A stretch of 64,000 nucleotides of DNA from Vespa crabro (taxonomy: Eukaryota; Arthropoda; Insecta; Hymenoptera; Vespidae): NCBI RefSeq assembly GCF_910589235.1, contig NC_060966.1, positions 3,210,820-3,274,819 on the forward strand. The letters run 5' to 3'. A program made the position numbers and the translations under genes. Positions 1-11,590 of this stretch are shown here, one piece after another (within the stretch, counting starts at the first letter, position 1; each line of letters begins with the position of its first letter). Below the pieces are notes generated by a model that saw nothing but the letters and a program-made list of their open reading frames with translations, did no database searches and was not told the DNA's origin.

Positions 1-112
1 ACCCTATCCGGAAAATCTAATGAACCTTTTATAGTTAATTAATCCAATCTATTGTATCTAACCATGGTAAATACATATATGTAATATGTAATTGTCGTCG
101 AAGTAATACTAA

Positions 113-164
113 CGTATTATTATCATCGCTTAGATTATCGTATTATTATCATCGCTTAGATTAT
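113..164. repeat. 26-bp direct tandem repeat, two copies
   Basis: A 26-base unit that begins CGTATTATTATCATCGC is present twice in a row with no change. It is a minisatellite-scale duplication in AT-rich DNA with no coding value. Confidence 0.9.
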
Positions 165-348
165 CATATACGATTTTATATGCGAAGCGAAATTCTTTTC
201 TTTTCTTTTTTTTTTCCTTTCTTTTTTTTGTTTCTTTTTTTTTTTGAACATTCTAATTCAAAAATTCGATTAGATATACCTCTATAATTTTTTTTATGTT
301 GAATTAATTAAATCTACAGATTCGACTGTCTCTTAGAAATGTAAATAA

Positions 349-390
349 AGAAGAAGAAGAAGAAGAAGAAGAAGAAAAGAAGAAGAAAGA
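349..390. repeat. (GAA)n trinucleotide repeat, slightly interrupted
   Basis: GAA triplets run from about 350 and end in an impure GAAA/GAAGA tail. It lies just upstream of the GC-richer island at 400-600. Confidence 0.85.
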
Positions 391-417
391 AACAATTTAC
401 AAAGTCACGTTAATCTC

Positions 418-567
418 ATGAAAGAGCGTACCCTCGGTAAACAAATTTATCCAAAGAGGGATCGTAAGGGTACGGATCTATCTCGTAAATCCATGAATCG
501 TGATTCGAGGATTCCAAGAGAAGCATTTTCTATCGTTTTAGCGTGCATGCATATGCATGTGCTTTAG
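418..567 (+). CDS. candidate small ORF, 49 aa, unrecognised
   Basis: The frame begins at an ATG right after CTC and ends at TAG. It encodes a basic, non-repetitive peptide beginning MKERTLGKQIYPKRDRKG, with a hydrophobic His/Met tail (FSIVLACMHMHVL). It sits in a short GC-richer unique island (about 400-660) that ends near a donor-like GTAAGT at 621. I recognise no domain. The C-terminal part is encoded by a GCATGCATATGCATG palindrome, which argues against selection on the protein there. In GC-richer DNA a 50-codon frame is expected by chance fairly often, so the peptide could be spurious and the island could instead be regulatory or untranslated. Confidence 0.15.
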   Translation: MKERTLGKQIYPKRDRKGTDLSRKSMNRDSRIPREAFSIVLACMHMHVL

Positions 568-970
568 TGCGTGTACGACGTTGCTGTTAGACAACAGATA
601 GAAAATAACTGCCAATTAACGTAAGTCCCCTTAGGGAGAAAACTCGGTTACGCGTATGTACATACATACGTTTAAATATGTTTGAACGTATATGTATATA
701 TATATCCGTATTAGTATATAGTATATATCTTTGTATAACATGGGTTCGTGCAATACAAGATGCAAAAATTGTCCCAGTATTCTTATAACGCTCTATGTAA
801 TTTTATATTCTCACAGTGTTGTCATACATTATATTATACGGTGCATGTAGGCTGTCCCTACTTCCCCCCCACCCCTTTAATTTAATTTAATTCGAGTTTT
901 TGAATGATAGATAAATATGTCTTAGGTTAAAGTTGCATCAAGTCGGAGAAAGAAATACGACAACATGGAA

Positions 971-1009
<39 letters not shown>

Positions 1010-2052
1010 GTTATTATTATTTTTGTCCTTTTTTCAAGAAGGCATCCTTTGGAGACGTAAGAATCATCAATAATGGTTTTATTTTTTTTTATTTGTTTTT
1101 TTTTTTTTTCTTAATGAAAAAATACACTTTTGTTGTCATATTATAGTTCGTAAATAAGTTTATAAAAAAAAAATGAAATATATCTCGAAGGATATTATTT
1201 TGTTTGACTTTTGAGATAACGTTTGAGGAAAATAAAAAAAAAATCTTCCATTGAGAAAGATGTAAATATCTTATACCTATATATTTCATCTAAAAATAGA
1301 TTAGAATCTAACATTTTCATCTGAATGATAGATCGCTATTATTCGATGTTACATAAATAATAGTAATTGTACGAAACGATGTCTTTTCGTATCAACACGT
1401 TTTCTAATACTATGTAACAACTATGTTAACACTGTTACGATAAGACTTACAATCGGAGATTGCAATATTAGCTCGAAAGTATCTACTAAAATTACAACAC
1501 GTGTCATTATAATTACATTCTATTATATCCTTTACGGTAGATTGTTCACGATAACCATTGTTTTTTATTTTGATTCTAAAAAAAAAAAAAAAAAAAAAAA
1601 TGAACAAAATATCAAATGAATTATTTCTTTTATTTATTTATTATTTTTAATTTATTATGATTGATCGAATACTTAACGAAAGTCATGATTTAAAAAGAAA
1701 AAAAAAAGTAAATAAAATACGTATTAACTAAGACGTATGGATTTAAATGAATAAATTTAATAGTAATATTTTTCTTATTTAAACGAAATAATATGATGAT
1801 ACATCCTGAATTAATTTTTCCTTATTAATCGTCGCATTATGATGATCAAAATGTATTGTTTCATTTGAAATAATAAAAATAGAAAGAAAATTAAAAAAAA
1901 ATACATTACCATAAGATCTAACAAAAATGACATTGAAGAAAATAATTTTCATATTATTATATTTTTGAAGAAAACAAGTTCTTCTTTAAATATATATCTA
2001 TATCGTCAAAAATAACAGTGACATTAAACGTGTTCGAGTTAAATGTGATACC
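568..2052. other. AT-rich non-coding stretch with simple repeats
   Basis: It holds an (ATT)n tract at 971-1019, a C-run at about 865-876, a poly-A of about 22 bases at 1578-1600 and AT-rich unique sequence. Apparent minus-strand frames at 1089-1289 and 1410-1607 are translations of poly-T/poly-A tracts. I see no gene. Confidence 0.7.
971..1019. repeat. (ATT)n microsatellite
   Basis: About 16 ATT triplets with a single GTT interruption near the 3' end. Confidence 0.95.
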
Positions 2053-2088
2053 TAATTATGAACGTAATTATGAACGTAATTATGAACG
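2053..2088. repeat. 12-bp minisatellite, three copies
   Basis: The unit TAATTATGAACG occurs three times in tandem. Confidence 0.9.
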
Positions 2089-3266
2089 AAAAAAAAATCG
2101 TTTATGACGTAACATTTTTGATTTGTTCTGTTGATTATACTGTATTTAATATTTTCCATTGAAATTCTTTTTTTTTTTTTTTTTTTTTTTAATGAAATTT
2201 CGACGTTTCTCATTGGCCAACAATATAAAGGTTGTACTCGAAAGTACTCAAATGATTGAAAAAAAAAATCGTGGTTTTTTCATTTTATTTATTCGGAAAA
2301 AAGAGATTAACCTAAATGAATTTCGGATAAAAAATAATTGATTTAAAAAGGAAAAAAAGAATTAATCCTAGAAACTTTTCGTCTATTCTTATGTATATAA
2401 ATTTTATATAACATGAGTTTATGTAATAATACGGAATATATACCATGTGTTATATGGGGGAAATAACCATATAACGTGTACATATTAGAAATTGATGACT
2501 CATTGCTCGTTTCTCATGTATTAACCCTCTTCTTGTTCTATCTAGCATAAAATCAGGCAGTTTTCATCGGTTATGAGAATTGTTGCAGCTGACGTTTAAT
2601 CAAAAGCTTTCAAACGAAACATAAAATATCCTGTTTACTTACGACGATAATGATTACGAAACATGTTAAATTATTATTTTATTAATTAGATATTAGATTA
2701 TTAGATAATAATTATATATATACACACACACACATGTGTATGTGTACGAAAGCCATTTAATAGCAGAATTAATAATCTATCTTTAACACATTAATGATCT
2801 ATCAATTTAACAGATATTTAAAAAAAAAAAAAAAAAAGAAAAAAGAGAAATAAAATTTTCCCTCTCGTAACTAAATTTAATATAGGATTTAATTTTACTA
2901 TAATAAATAAAACACAAATGACTTGTTTAATAATATTTATTTTTTTAATGGATATTATTTCAGTCGTTGAATAGTAAAATAAAATTGTATTACTTAAGAA
3001 AAAAAAAACGATGATTTATTCTTTATTATTTTGAATGGTTTTTTTTTTTTAATTTTATAACAATAAAAAGAGAAAAAGTAAAAGATAATTTATTTAATGT
3101 ATTCTTAATAATTATTATTTTTCGATCATTTATGAGACAAAATTGTATGAATGAATAAAATTGTTTATTTGTTATTATTTTTAATATATACGTTTAATTT
3201 TACAATAATAAATAAAACGAAAGTATAAATTTTGATTAACATTATCGTAATATTTATTATTTACAG
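2089..3266. repeat. AT-rich stretch with copies of a dispersed AT repeat
   Basis: The segment around 2795-2920 (ATCAATTTAACAGATATT, A-tract, then TTTTACTATAATAAATAAAA) is related to 3185-3215 in the same stretch. It is also related to 10566-10680 (ATCAATTTGATAGATATT, A-tract, then TTTTATAATAATAAATAAA) and to about 27735-27775. These look like old copies of one interspersed repeat. A poly-T run lies at 2168-2190 and (AT)(AC) tracts at 2712-2735. No gene is visible. Confidence 0.5.
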
Positions 3267-3343
3267 TTGTTCTTTAAGACGAAAGATCCGAAGTCCATCA
3301 TCTAAACTTAATTTCGAAGGAACGACAAGTTATCGAAGGAACG
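3267..3343 (+). other. candidate 77-nt internal exon with splice-like borders
   Basis: A consensus-like acceptor (TTTATTATTTACAG) ends at 3266 and a consensus-like donor (GTAAGTTA) begins at 3344. The second frame is open across the whole segment and encodes a basic, Ser-rich peptide (SLRRKIRSPSSKLNFEG...). The other two frames contain stops. The exon would start and end inside codons, as internal exons often do. The 3' end contains an imperfect 19-base duplication (CGAAGGAACGACAAGTTAT / CGAAGGAACGGTAAGTTAT), so the donor could simply be a mutated copy of the upstream unit. Exon status is inference from the borders alone. Confidence 0.25.
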
Positions 3344-3974
3344 GTAAGTTATTAAAACAAAAATACAATAACATAACTAACAAGATATTACTACGACCGA
3401 TATTAATTTGATTTATTCTCGTTTCATTAAATTCGATATGTTTATGTTTCCATCGTTAGCTCCCTTTCTTTATTACCGTTTTGACTCGTAATGTCATTGG
3501 TTACTCACACTGATTTATTATTATTACCGACATATATTTTTTGATTACTATAATCTATTTATCCAATAACTTCATATGGATATCAGGGATATCGAGAAAT
3601 GTAGTTCTATAAAATCGACATTTTATTTATTTATTTATTTTTTTTATCTTTACCTTTTCGTCTCAACATTTTATTACATTCGTAAAATAGTGTCATAGAA
3701 ATTATGTTCCACCATTTCAGAAGTTAGAAGTCATAATATTTATTGATCCGGTTTGAAATAGATAAGAAGACCGTCATTAGACTCGGTCAATTCGATCGAT
3801 AGGTAGGTAGGTTGGTAGGTAGCCCGATTTTCTCGTTTGATCGGTTTTCGTGTCTCCCATAGTGAAAGTCCTTCTTCCGGCTGGCATATTTCCCAGCGAT
3901 CATGCAGAAATCCGGTTCTTACGGTAATTGAAAACCACCATGCGAAGCGAGCAACAGCAAACGTAGAAACATCG

Positions 3975-3976
<2 letters not shown>
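3344..3976. other. unique AT-rich sequence, no gene seen
   Basis: It holds AT-rich unique DNA, an (ATTT)n stretch at about 3620-3648, and a moderately GC-richer part from 3830 to 3960 next to a CT tract. The minus-strand frame at 3740-4141 is made mostly of the translated GA/CA/TA microsatellite (Arg-Glu and Thr-His runs) and is not credible as a protein. Confidence 0.6.
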
Positions 3977-4031
<55 letters not shown>

Positions 4032-4074
4032 GCGTGTTTGTATGTATATATATATATATGTGTGTGTGTGTGTT
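3977..4074. repeat. compound (CT)n-(TA)n-(GT)n microsatellite
   Basis: A CT tract (3977-4027) is followed by TATG, then TA (4045-4058) and TG (4059-4074) runs. An alternating CG stretch at 4093-4107 follows, which is prone to form Z-DNA. Confidence 0.95.
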
Positions 4075-4080
4075 TATAAA

Positions 4081-5183
4081 TGTGCAAGGGAGCACGCGCG
4101 CGCGAGCGCAGGTGCATCGATCGTATGTTACCAAGTACCAACCGATAAATAATTTATGAACGGCATCGCGTGCTCGAGAAAAGTGAATGAAACCGTTCTT
4201 ACGCATTACGATTACATCTGTGACGATTTAACCGAACAACTATGAAACACACTCTCATTCTAGTTTCTAACTCGATCTAACGATCGATCGAGTTGGTTGC
4301 CCGGTTAAAATCTTTAAGCCTTTAAGCGACAATTACTACGAGAGACTCACTAAGCGTAAAGCAAGAGTTTATTACCCTTGCTCTTACGTCTGATAATTAA
4401 CCTTTTGACCTCTCTACGATATACGATACTGTAAGGAGAAGATTAACGTAAGATTGAAAATCGAAATAACGTACATGTACACCGAGATGCATTAATAGAG
4501 AGTATAACCCGACCGTTTTTCTCCCTTACAGTTTGCCCATGTTTCCTTTTGCATTTGTATTCTTTTAACCCTTTTAATTCTATCATTATAGTTATTTAGT
4601 GGTTCTCAATTCGCTTTGATAAATTTTTTACGAAATTACTTTTATTAATTATCTTTATTGTTTAAAAATAGATTTTTTTTTAATTGATGAAGAATATTGT
4701 TCTCTCTTTTTTTTTATTTCTTTTCATTGAACAATTTTTATTAATAATAATAACGTTGTACCAAAAATATTTTATATTGAGTATCGATTGAATGATAAAT
4801 ATAACAGAAAAGGTTTGAGAAAAAGTTTTTTTTCCTTTCGCCATTTTCGACAATTTTGTTATCTTTTATCTCTTTGTTTCATTTATTAGATTTATTTTTA
4901 ATTGTCGATTCACGTGAATATTATTATTAATGATTTTCAATTCGTGTTAGTAATTTTATACGATTATACTTTTATTAATAATTTCTTATTAAAATTTTTA
5001 ATTGAAGAAACCTATTTTTTTTTTTTTTTTATTAATTTGTATTGAATAATTTTTACTAATAATATATTGTATTAAAAATAATATATATTGTGTTTAGATC
5101 GAATGATAAGAATGATAGAACGAATTGATGACAAATTCGTGTATTTTCTCTTTAGTCCTCATATTTTATCGTTAGATTATTAT
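4081..5183. other. unique island, then AT-rich DNA, no gene
   Basis: 4080-4400 is GC-richer unique DNA. It carries a hairpin-capable AACTCGATC/GATCGAGTT pair near 4268-4295. From about 4560 the sequence carries decayed relatives of the repeat described at 5184-5620 (TGGTTCTCAATTCG near 4600, ATTTTCAATTCGTG near 4933). No coding region is supported. Confidence 0.5.
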
Positions 5184-5620
5184 TGATTCTTAACTCATGT
5201 AAATATTAAAAGTTTTATTAACGATATTTTTATATTAAAAATAAATCATACAAATAAAATAATAAGAAAGAATTGAGAACCAATACTATTCTTGATAATC
5301 AAATTACGTCTTCTGTTGAATTTTTTGATTAGATTACTCGTGGTTCTCAATTTATGTAAATATTAGAATTTTTACTGATAATACATTAGTATTGAAAATA
5401 TCTCATATGAATAAAACGATAAGAACGAATTGAGAACCAATAATTATCTTGACAGTAAACACTTATGTCTTCTGTCGATATTCTGATTTTCTGATTAGAT
5501 TACATATGGTTCTCAATTCATGTAAATATTAAAATTTTTACTTACAATATATTTATAGAAAGTTATTTACAAACAACTATTATCCATTAACTTGTTGCTA
5601 TTTTGAATCAACATAATGAT
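5184..5620. repeat. tandem repeat whose ~99-bp units have inverted ends
   Basis: Two 99-bp units (5184-5282 and 5341-5439) and a third partial unit (from 5507) repeat at 157 and 166 bp. Each unit starts TGGTTCTCAATT (degraded in the first) and the two complete units end AATTGAGAACCA, its exact reverse complement, so each can fold back. The spacers between units are also related (both contain CTTCTGT and GATTAGATTAC). This could be a tandem array of a tiny foldback element or a structured satellite. No protein is coded. Confidence 0.7.
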
Positions 5621-6400
5621 ATTTGGATCTATATATATATAAACTATTTATTAAAATTTAATGATATTATTCGCTGTAGAATAGAACCGTAAAAATAACA
5701 TATGATATTAAAATTTTCACCATTAAAAATGAATTCTTAGAACGCGTGACGCTATACTACGGCCTATATCTACATAATGTATTTCAAACTGATAGCTATC
5801 AAAAAATTGAAAATTTCCGGACTTAAGATTCATCGTTTAATTACAGCAATATGAATTAAATTCGTTAGTACATTAATAACATTAAACGAATAACACTAAA
5901 TGAATAACATGAAATTAGCAGTAAGTGAATAACTTTAAAACTGTATAACATTTATCACATTTATCTTTTATTTTTTTTTTTTTTACATGGACACACCTTT
6001 CGTCTTCAGAATTCTAATCATCAATCATATCTTAGATCGCAAAGGGTTCGTATGTTCGCAGATGTACACGGAACATATGTACATCGAAAGATAACAGAGT
6101 GTACGAAAAGTCATGGATCGAAAACGAAAATAGGTTGTAGAGTTTATTCAATTTCTAATACAGTTATCTAATTGTTTATCGTTTTTAATAAATTAAATGT
6201 ATTTGTTTCATTGCTTATTTAATTGACATTTAATTTTTCATTTTTATAAATTTCAACTGAAATCTAATTTTTAAATATCCTATTCTATGTGAACAGTTTT
6301 ATTTAATTTGCTTTTTCATTATTCACCACTCATCTGATTTATAATGATAATTTGATCTCTCAATAATCTTAACATAAATAAACAATAGTAAAAGCGCAAA

Positions 6401-6570
6401 ATGTAATTTTCACGACATTAAGATGTTTTCGACTGGATTATATAAAAAAAAGAAATAATTAAAAAAAAAAAAATAAAACAATAAAAATAAAATCCATTAA
6501 ATAAAAATAAAAAGATCATAATATGATCTTCATGGCATTAGGATGTTTTCGACTGGATTATTATAAAAAA
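6401..6570. repeat. diverged ~118-bp duplication
   Basis: A core GATGTTTTCGACTGGATTAT occurs at about 6422 and 6542, each preceded by a related TCxxGxCATTA sequence and followed by an A-tract. A 13-bp inverted pair (GTAATTGATGATT / AATCATCAATTAC) follows at 6594-6644. Confidence 0.7.
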
Positions 6571-6649
6571 AAAAGGATGTTTTCCAATAAAAAGTAATTG
6601 ATGATTTTACATCTTTTCAAAATGGAAAGGCAATCATCAATTACAAAAA

Positions 6650-7069
6650 TTAAACTTAAAAACTTACAAAACACAAAAACTTTGAATAATCTTACGACCA
6701 TACACTAATACTTAGTTTTCTTATCGAAACGATCCACATCATGAAAAATCATCAATTTTACGTTCGTTTGATCCGTGACTCTCCACCTTTGTAGGACACC
6801 CGATTTATAAAACAAAGACAACGGAGTTGAAATTTCACATGGAACGCACAGACAGAAGGTTTCCGATTCCGTAGAATCTTTTTTCTCCCATCGTTCGGGG
6901 TGTTACCACTCGTTGTTTACCATAAAAAGAAAAAAAAAAGAAAAAAAAAAAAAAGAAAAGCAAAAGAAAAAACAGAAGAAGAAAAAAAGCAAGAAAACAA
7001 AAGAAAAAAGAAGAAAGCAAGAGGGGAGAAAAAACAAAGCGTTTAAAAAGAATTAAAAAGAATCCTTCA
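6650..7069. other. AT-rich and purine-rich DNA, no gene
   Basis: Unique AT-rich DNA runs to about 6900, followed by an impure A/AAG-rich tract (6926-7050). The minus-strand frame here translates to Phe/Leu runs only. Confidence 0.7.
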
Positions 7070-7960
7070 CTCAGCCCCTTTCCCCTTACCGCCCTCCGCC
7101 CTCGCCCCTTCTTTGACGTTCAGTCACAGTCCCTCACCGTCTCCAATCCCCCCCACCCCAACCCCTCTAACCCAATCCAACTAAGAAGAAAGAGAAAAGG
7201 ACAGTAGGAAAAGGAAGAAGGGTGACGAAGGATTGTGCATTCGACCGGGACTATCGTCGATCAGTCGCGCGAGTTTGTCTTTGAAAACTGAAACTGTGAG
7301 TTTGTGTTGACCATAGAGGTGTATGGGGGAGATAACGACTTTGCCGGGTGCAGATCGCAACGTAGATTTATCTGGCTCGACGAGCACCGACTCTGTTTCC
7401 CCATCGGCTATTCCTCCTCCTCCTCCACTTCCACCTCCACCTCCAACTCTACCTCTACCTCCTCCACTTCTTCCTTTTCCTTCACCATCACTTTTACCAC
7501 TTTCTTCTCCCCCCACCACTACTACCTCACCTCCTATTCCTACTCCTTCTACTCCTACTTCTACTTCTTTTTCTCCTCCACCCGATCTTTGTAATCGCAC
7601 GGCGGCCCTCTCTGAATTCCGAATGCGATGAGAAAGGGTAAGGGAGGGGTAAGGAATGGTAAGAAGAAGTAAGGAAGGGTGGTGACGAACGTTGAGATGT
7701 GAAGGAGGAAAGGATGAGGAGAGGTAGTGACGAATGTTGTGATGCGAAAGAGGAAGGGGTAAGAAGGGATGGTGACGAACGCTGAAAAGTCAGGATGGAA
7801 GGGGTTAAGGAGAAGGTGACAGGGAGAGGGAAAGGACATGGAAAAGAACGAACCAAGGAAAAGAGAGGAAGGGAAGCGAAAGAAAGAAAAATAATAAAAA
7901 AAAAACAAAAACAAAAAAAAACAACGACAAATAGACGAAAAAAAATAGAGGAAAAGATAT
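7070..7960. other. strand-asymmetric polypyrimidine then polypurine block
   Basis: 7070-7170 is C-rich (many CCCC runs). 7410-7580 is an almost pure CCT/CTT/CCA tract. 7625-7960 switches to G/A-rich sequence with four diverged GGGTGGTGACGAACG-like units (at about 7678, 7725, 7769 and after). Open frames such as 7323-7631 (+) encode Pro/Thr/Ser runs from the triplet repeat and I do not treat them as genes. A run of clustered C4/G4 tracts could form quadruplexes. The unique part at 7200-7330 is GC-richer. Confidence 0.7.
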
Positions 7961-8871
7961 AAATGAGAAACCAATTTAGATTAGAAATCTGTTCGTCAAT
8001 GAGATTTACAAATTTTGTTAGATTCGGACGAGTTTCGATTATTTCCTTATTGGATTATTCTTCGGGGAACGATCTCATGAATTCGTCGAGCAGAAAAGGG
8101 AAACTTTCTAATCACGCTAGATCTCGTCTAAATTGTATATTATTTGATGATTTTCCTTTTCATTTCTTTTCTCGTACTTTTCTTTTCGTTTTGTTTTTCT
8201 TTCTTTGTCTTATTATAAACAATATAAACAATGTCAATTAGTAAGTCAATCGGATGAATCGATAAAAATCTATCGTTTAGATTCTTTTGAAGATCGGCGT
8301 GTTATAAAGGAATGTTGCTAAACGTTTAAGTAAACAAGTCGTTAAAATTTTTCCAAATTAAATTTTATTTTATTTTATTTTAATTTATTTTATTTTATTT
8401 TATTTTTTTTTTATTCTCGAATGTGAACAATATTTATTAGTAAATTCTGGATAAATCAATTAAAACTTATAAATTATATAAACTATATTAGTATATATTA
8501 GTATAATCAATATTTTATTATTTCAAAAATATTAAAGTAATAAAATAGTATCGAAATATAATATCTTTTGTTTATCTATACTTTAGATATAAAATACGTA
8601 TGTACGAATTTACAGAAATTTGGAAATTTACGAAAATTCCGATATTGTTGGAATTTTTATAAATATAGATACTTCTATTCATTTACACACACACACGCAC
8701 ACGATATATATATATATATATCGAAAAAAAATATAAATATATTATATAAATATATATACATAATAATATAGTAATCTTAATATATCCAAAATTCCGGCAT
8801 TATCTATCCAACTGAAATAGAATTTTGCAATAATAGAATTCTATGACATAAAAATGACAAGGGTATAAAAA

Positions 8872-8872
<1 letters not shown>
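7961..8872. other. AT-rich DNA with simple repeats, no gene seen
   Basis: It holds a (TTTTA)n stretch at 8364-8412, CA/TA dinucleotides at 8684-8722 and otherwise unique AT-rich sequence. The plus frame at 7963-8241 is open but ends in Phe/Leu runs and has no recognisable domain. Confidence 0.55.

Positions 8873-8876
<4 letters not shown>

Positions 8877-8940
<64 letters not shown>
8877..8940. repeat. (AT)n microsatellite
   Basis: 32 uninterrupted AT dinucleotides. Confidence 0.97.
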
Positions 8941-8944
<4 letters not shown>

Positions 8945-9060
8945 TATATTAAATGATACAATATTAGCAATTCTCTCCTACGTCACTCTTCTTTTTCGAG
9001 AACAAAGCTCTCGAAGATTATGCCAACCACGTGAGCGGAATAATCATTTAAAGGAAAGAA

Positions 9061-9201
9061 ATGCGACGCGACAACGAAGATAACTTTTGTCCAATCCTTC
9101 GGCACGTGGCTTTGATACGTCGAGGACGATACGCAAGTGGACTATCTGATGCCATCCTATATCGTGCTTCATACAAATTGAATTTCTGTGGGATTTTTTA
9201 G
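9061..9201 (+). CDS. candidate small ORF, 46 aa, unrecognised
   Basis: An ATG-to-TAG frame inside a unique GC-richer island (about 8980-9240). It encodes MRRDNEDNFCPILRHVALIR and a further 26 residues (GRYASGLSDAILYRAS, then KLNFCGIF). Composition is balanced rather than repetitive. The opposite strand is also open (9044-9235, 63 codons), so openness is not strand-specific and could reflect base composition. A near-perfect hairpin TTCGAGA-N8-TCTCGAA lies just upstream at about 8996-9017. No family is recognised. Confidence 0.15.
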   Translation: MRRDNEDNFCPILRHVALIRRGRYASGLSDAILYRASYKLNFCGIF

Positions 9202-9339
9202 GGAACGTTTTATTGGTCGGTAGAGAATTATTCAAACTGAAAAACTTTGAAAAATTCTCGTTTGTTCCTGCACGAGATCGTTAATTTCAATTATTATCTT
9301 CATAAAATTCAAGGTCATGGCCGATAATAATACGATAAG

Positions 9340-9367
9340 GGAAGAGGAAGGGGGGGGGAGAGGGGGA
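9340..9367 (+). other. short G-rich run, quadruplex-capable
   Basis: GGGAAGAGGAAGGGGGGGGG followed by AGAGGGGG. It has several G-tracts on the plus strand within AT-rich DNA. Confidence 0.4.
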
Positions 9368-9567
9368 ATTAAAAGCAAAACAAAACGATAGTTGTAAAAG
9401 AAGAGTGATCATATTTTTTTCTTTTCTTTCCTTTCCTCTTTTTTCTTTATTTTCTTTTAAGTTTTTAAAAATATTTTCTCTCAAAGGAGAGTTAAAGAGG
9501 TAACACCCTTAAACGTAACAACAGGTTGCATCGTTGGAAAAGGCATCTCTACAAATGGAAGACGTCT

Positions 9568-9570
<3 letters not shown>

Positions 9571-9625
<55 letters not shown>
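9571..9625. repeat. (CT)n microsatellite
   Basis: About 27 uninterrupted CT dinucleotides. They create the Arg-Glu frame on the minus strand, which is not a gene. Confidence 0.97.
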
Positions 9626-9626
<1 letters not shown>

Positions 9627-9808
9627 ACACTCTGGTTGAATCGATACCTATAATTTCAGGATACCGCATATCCCGTGCGATGCTACTACTATAAGAACGT
9701 TGCTAGGTAAAATACTACGTATGGTGTTGTTCGTGTTGTGTATAGCTTCGAGCTCAGATCGAAACTTATTCAAGCAGGTAGTAGTAGGTCTTTCGGTCTG
9801 TCGGTTTC

Positions 9809-9879
9809 TCGGTCGGTCGGTTGGTCGGTCGGTCGGTTGGTTGGTTGGTCGGTTGGTTAGTTGGTTGGTCGGTCGGTCG
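9809..9879. repeat. (GGTY)n tetranucleotide repeat
   Basis: About 17 tetranucleotides alternate GGTC and GGTT. The plus-strand frame across it (9700-9960) reads Val-Gly-Arg/Trp-Leu repeats and is repeat-derived. Confidence 0.95.
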
Positions 9880-11180
9880 TTTGCCCAACGAAAATTACTT
9901 CGAAACGATAGCCGAGGTAGTCATCGTCGCTCATTTTCGTTTCTTACACGCGCGAACTAATTTATGAAAATGCTCGATCTCCGCCTCTCTACGAGGCCGA
10001 ACTTTATACTACTACTGATTTCTAAGAGCACGAAACAGAAACAAAATCACGATCTATTTCGCGCCGATTTGTGCTGATCGATGATGATATTCTTTTGATG
10101 TAACCTTCTCTTTTTTTTCTTTCTTCCTTTTTTTCATTTTTTATTCGTTTATTTCGTAGATATTGGAACGATTTGATATAAAATATCTAAAAATTGTTTC
10201 CTTCGACATACGTTATCGAGAATTTTCGAATAAGAGATAATTGCAGTTGTTTCTTTTTTTTTATTTCCATTTTTTGTCCTTTTTTTTCTTGTCATTTTAA
10301 TGTCAAATTTGTTATGTTTGACAGTAGAAGGATAACGTGACATTTAGAATTTTACATGTATCAATCCAGAATAATGATAAGTTAAGAACAAATTTTTCGA
10401 CGATATCTTTCGTTAATTAATCATCTAATTCGTTTAAATATTGATAGTAATCAAAATGTATAAATAAATAGCAAATAATAAAATATGATTTATCATTTCA
10501 TTTAATAAAATATTCTATTAAGAATTATAATTAATAATTAACGTTAAAACCTTCGATATTTCTTTATTACATTCATCAATTTGATAGATATTTATAAAAA
10601 CAAAAAAAAAAAAATAAGAAAAGTGTTTATTTAATATTCATTTTAATTCATTGAATTTTATAATAATAAATAAATAAATGCAGGTTTTAAGTAACATTTT
10701 GTTAAAATAATAATTATTTAATTCATATAAAACAAGAAATTCGAAATTTATCATTTCGATGTTCATTTCGAAAAAAAAAAATATATATATATATATAGTT
10801 ATATATAATTCGCAAAAATTTCTTCAAATAGAATATTTAACGTAATAATAATTTTGAAATATTAACAAACTATAAGCAACTTAAAAATTGCTTATCATTG
10901 ACCATAGCAAATGATAAAGTAAATATTTTTCTAATAATAATTCAAAAAAATTAAATTCAAGATTCGTTATTCTGACGACTTAGATATATCTAACGTTAAT
11001 AATATATCGTTATATATAACGTTAATATATATATTTAACAGAGATATATTCGCAAATGTTTCCACGAAGAGAACATTTAACACGAAAATTATATCGGACC
11101 ACACTTTTGAAGTCTCGTGTAATTCAAAAATTTATTTGCATAACATCTAAGTAATAAAACGTCTGGGATTCGCGATGTGT
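9880..11180. other. AT-rich DNA, old interspersed repeat, no gene
   Basis: It contains a relative of the 2795-2920 repeat at about 10560-10740, short TA tracts at 10780-10797 and 11020-11036, and repeated TAACGTTAATA words near 10990-11030. Nothing gene-like is seen. Confidence 0.55.
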
Positions 11181-11205
11181 TAACGTAACATATAGTTCGG
11201 TATTC

Positions 11206-11224
11206 GGCAATGACAATCATTGCC
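11206..11224. other. perfect short hairpin
   Basis: GGCAATGA-CAA-TCATTGCC is an 8-bp stem with a 3-base loop, at the start of a GC-richer island (11180-11340). The island holds no convincing frame. The hairpin is an observation only; its function is unknown. Confidence 0.6.
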
Positions 11225-11340
11225 TTTGAAATTCGAACACGGTGACTGTAATTTCGAGACATTCGGCCGAGTCCTTGCGCCTGCAATTTCATGCCGCGTT
11301 AAGAAACTGATCGAAAAGCCGTGGGCTACGAATTCAATGT

Positions 11341-11410
11341 GTGCTGGAGGGGATAGGGGAGGAGGCGGGGGAGGGGGTCAGGAGGATGGCCGAGGGGAGG
11401 GGGGGATACA
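11341..11410 (+). other. G-rich block with quadruplex-forming pattern
   Basis: Plus-strand sequence with more than four G-tracts of three or more bases at short spacing (GGGGATAGGGGAGGAGGCGG, GGGAGGGGG and following). It sits in an island between AT-rich regions. Function is not known; promoters and replication pause sites are typical contexts. Confidence 0.6.
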
Positions 11411-11590
11411 CCTGTGGCCTTCCCGAAATGCATCCCAAAGTGAAAGGAGAGCAAGAAAAAAGAAAAAAAAACAAGACAAAAAAAGAAAAGATAAGATAGA
11501 TAGAAAGAGAAAGAAGACGGGGTGGAGTTTTAAAGGCGGGTAGAGATTTAAAAAAAGAAAAAAAAAAAGAAAGAAAAAATACAAGAAAAA

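Noticed and set aside
3740..4206. 133- and 95-codon minus-strand frames
   Set aside because: The core is translated GA, CA and TA microsatellite (Arg-Glu, Thr-His, Tyr-Ile runs).
7323..7631. Proline-rich 102-aa plus frame that looks like a Pro-rich protein
   Set aside because: The Pro run is the CCT/CCA repeat; the same DNA gives Ser/Thr runs in another frame and Gly/Glu on the other strand, with no conserved N- or C-terminal domain.
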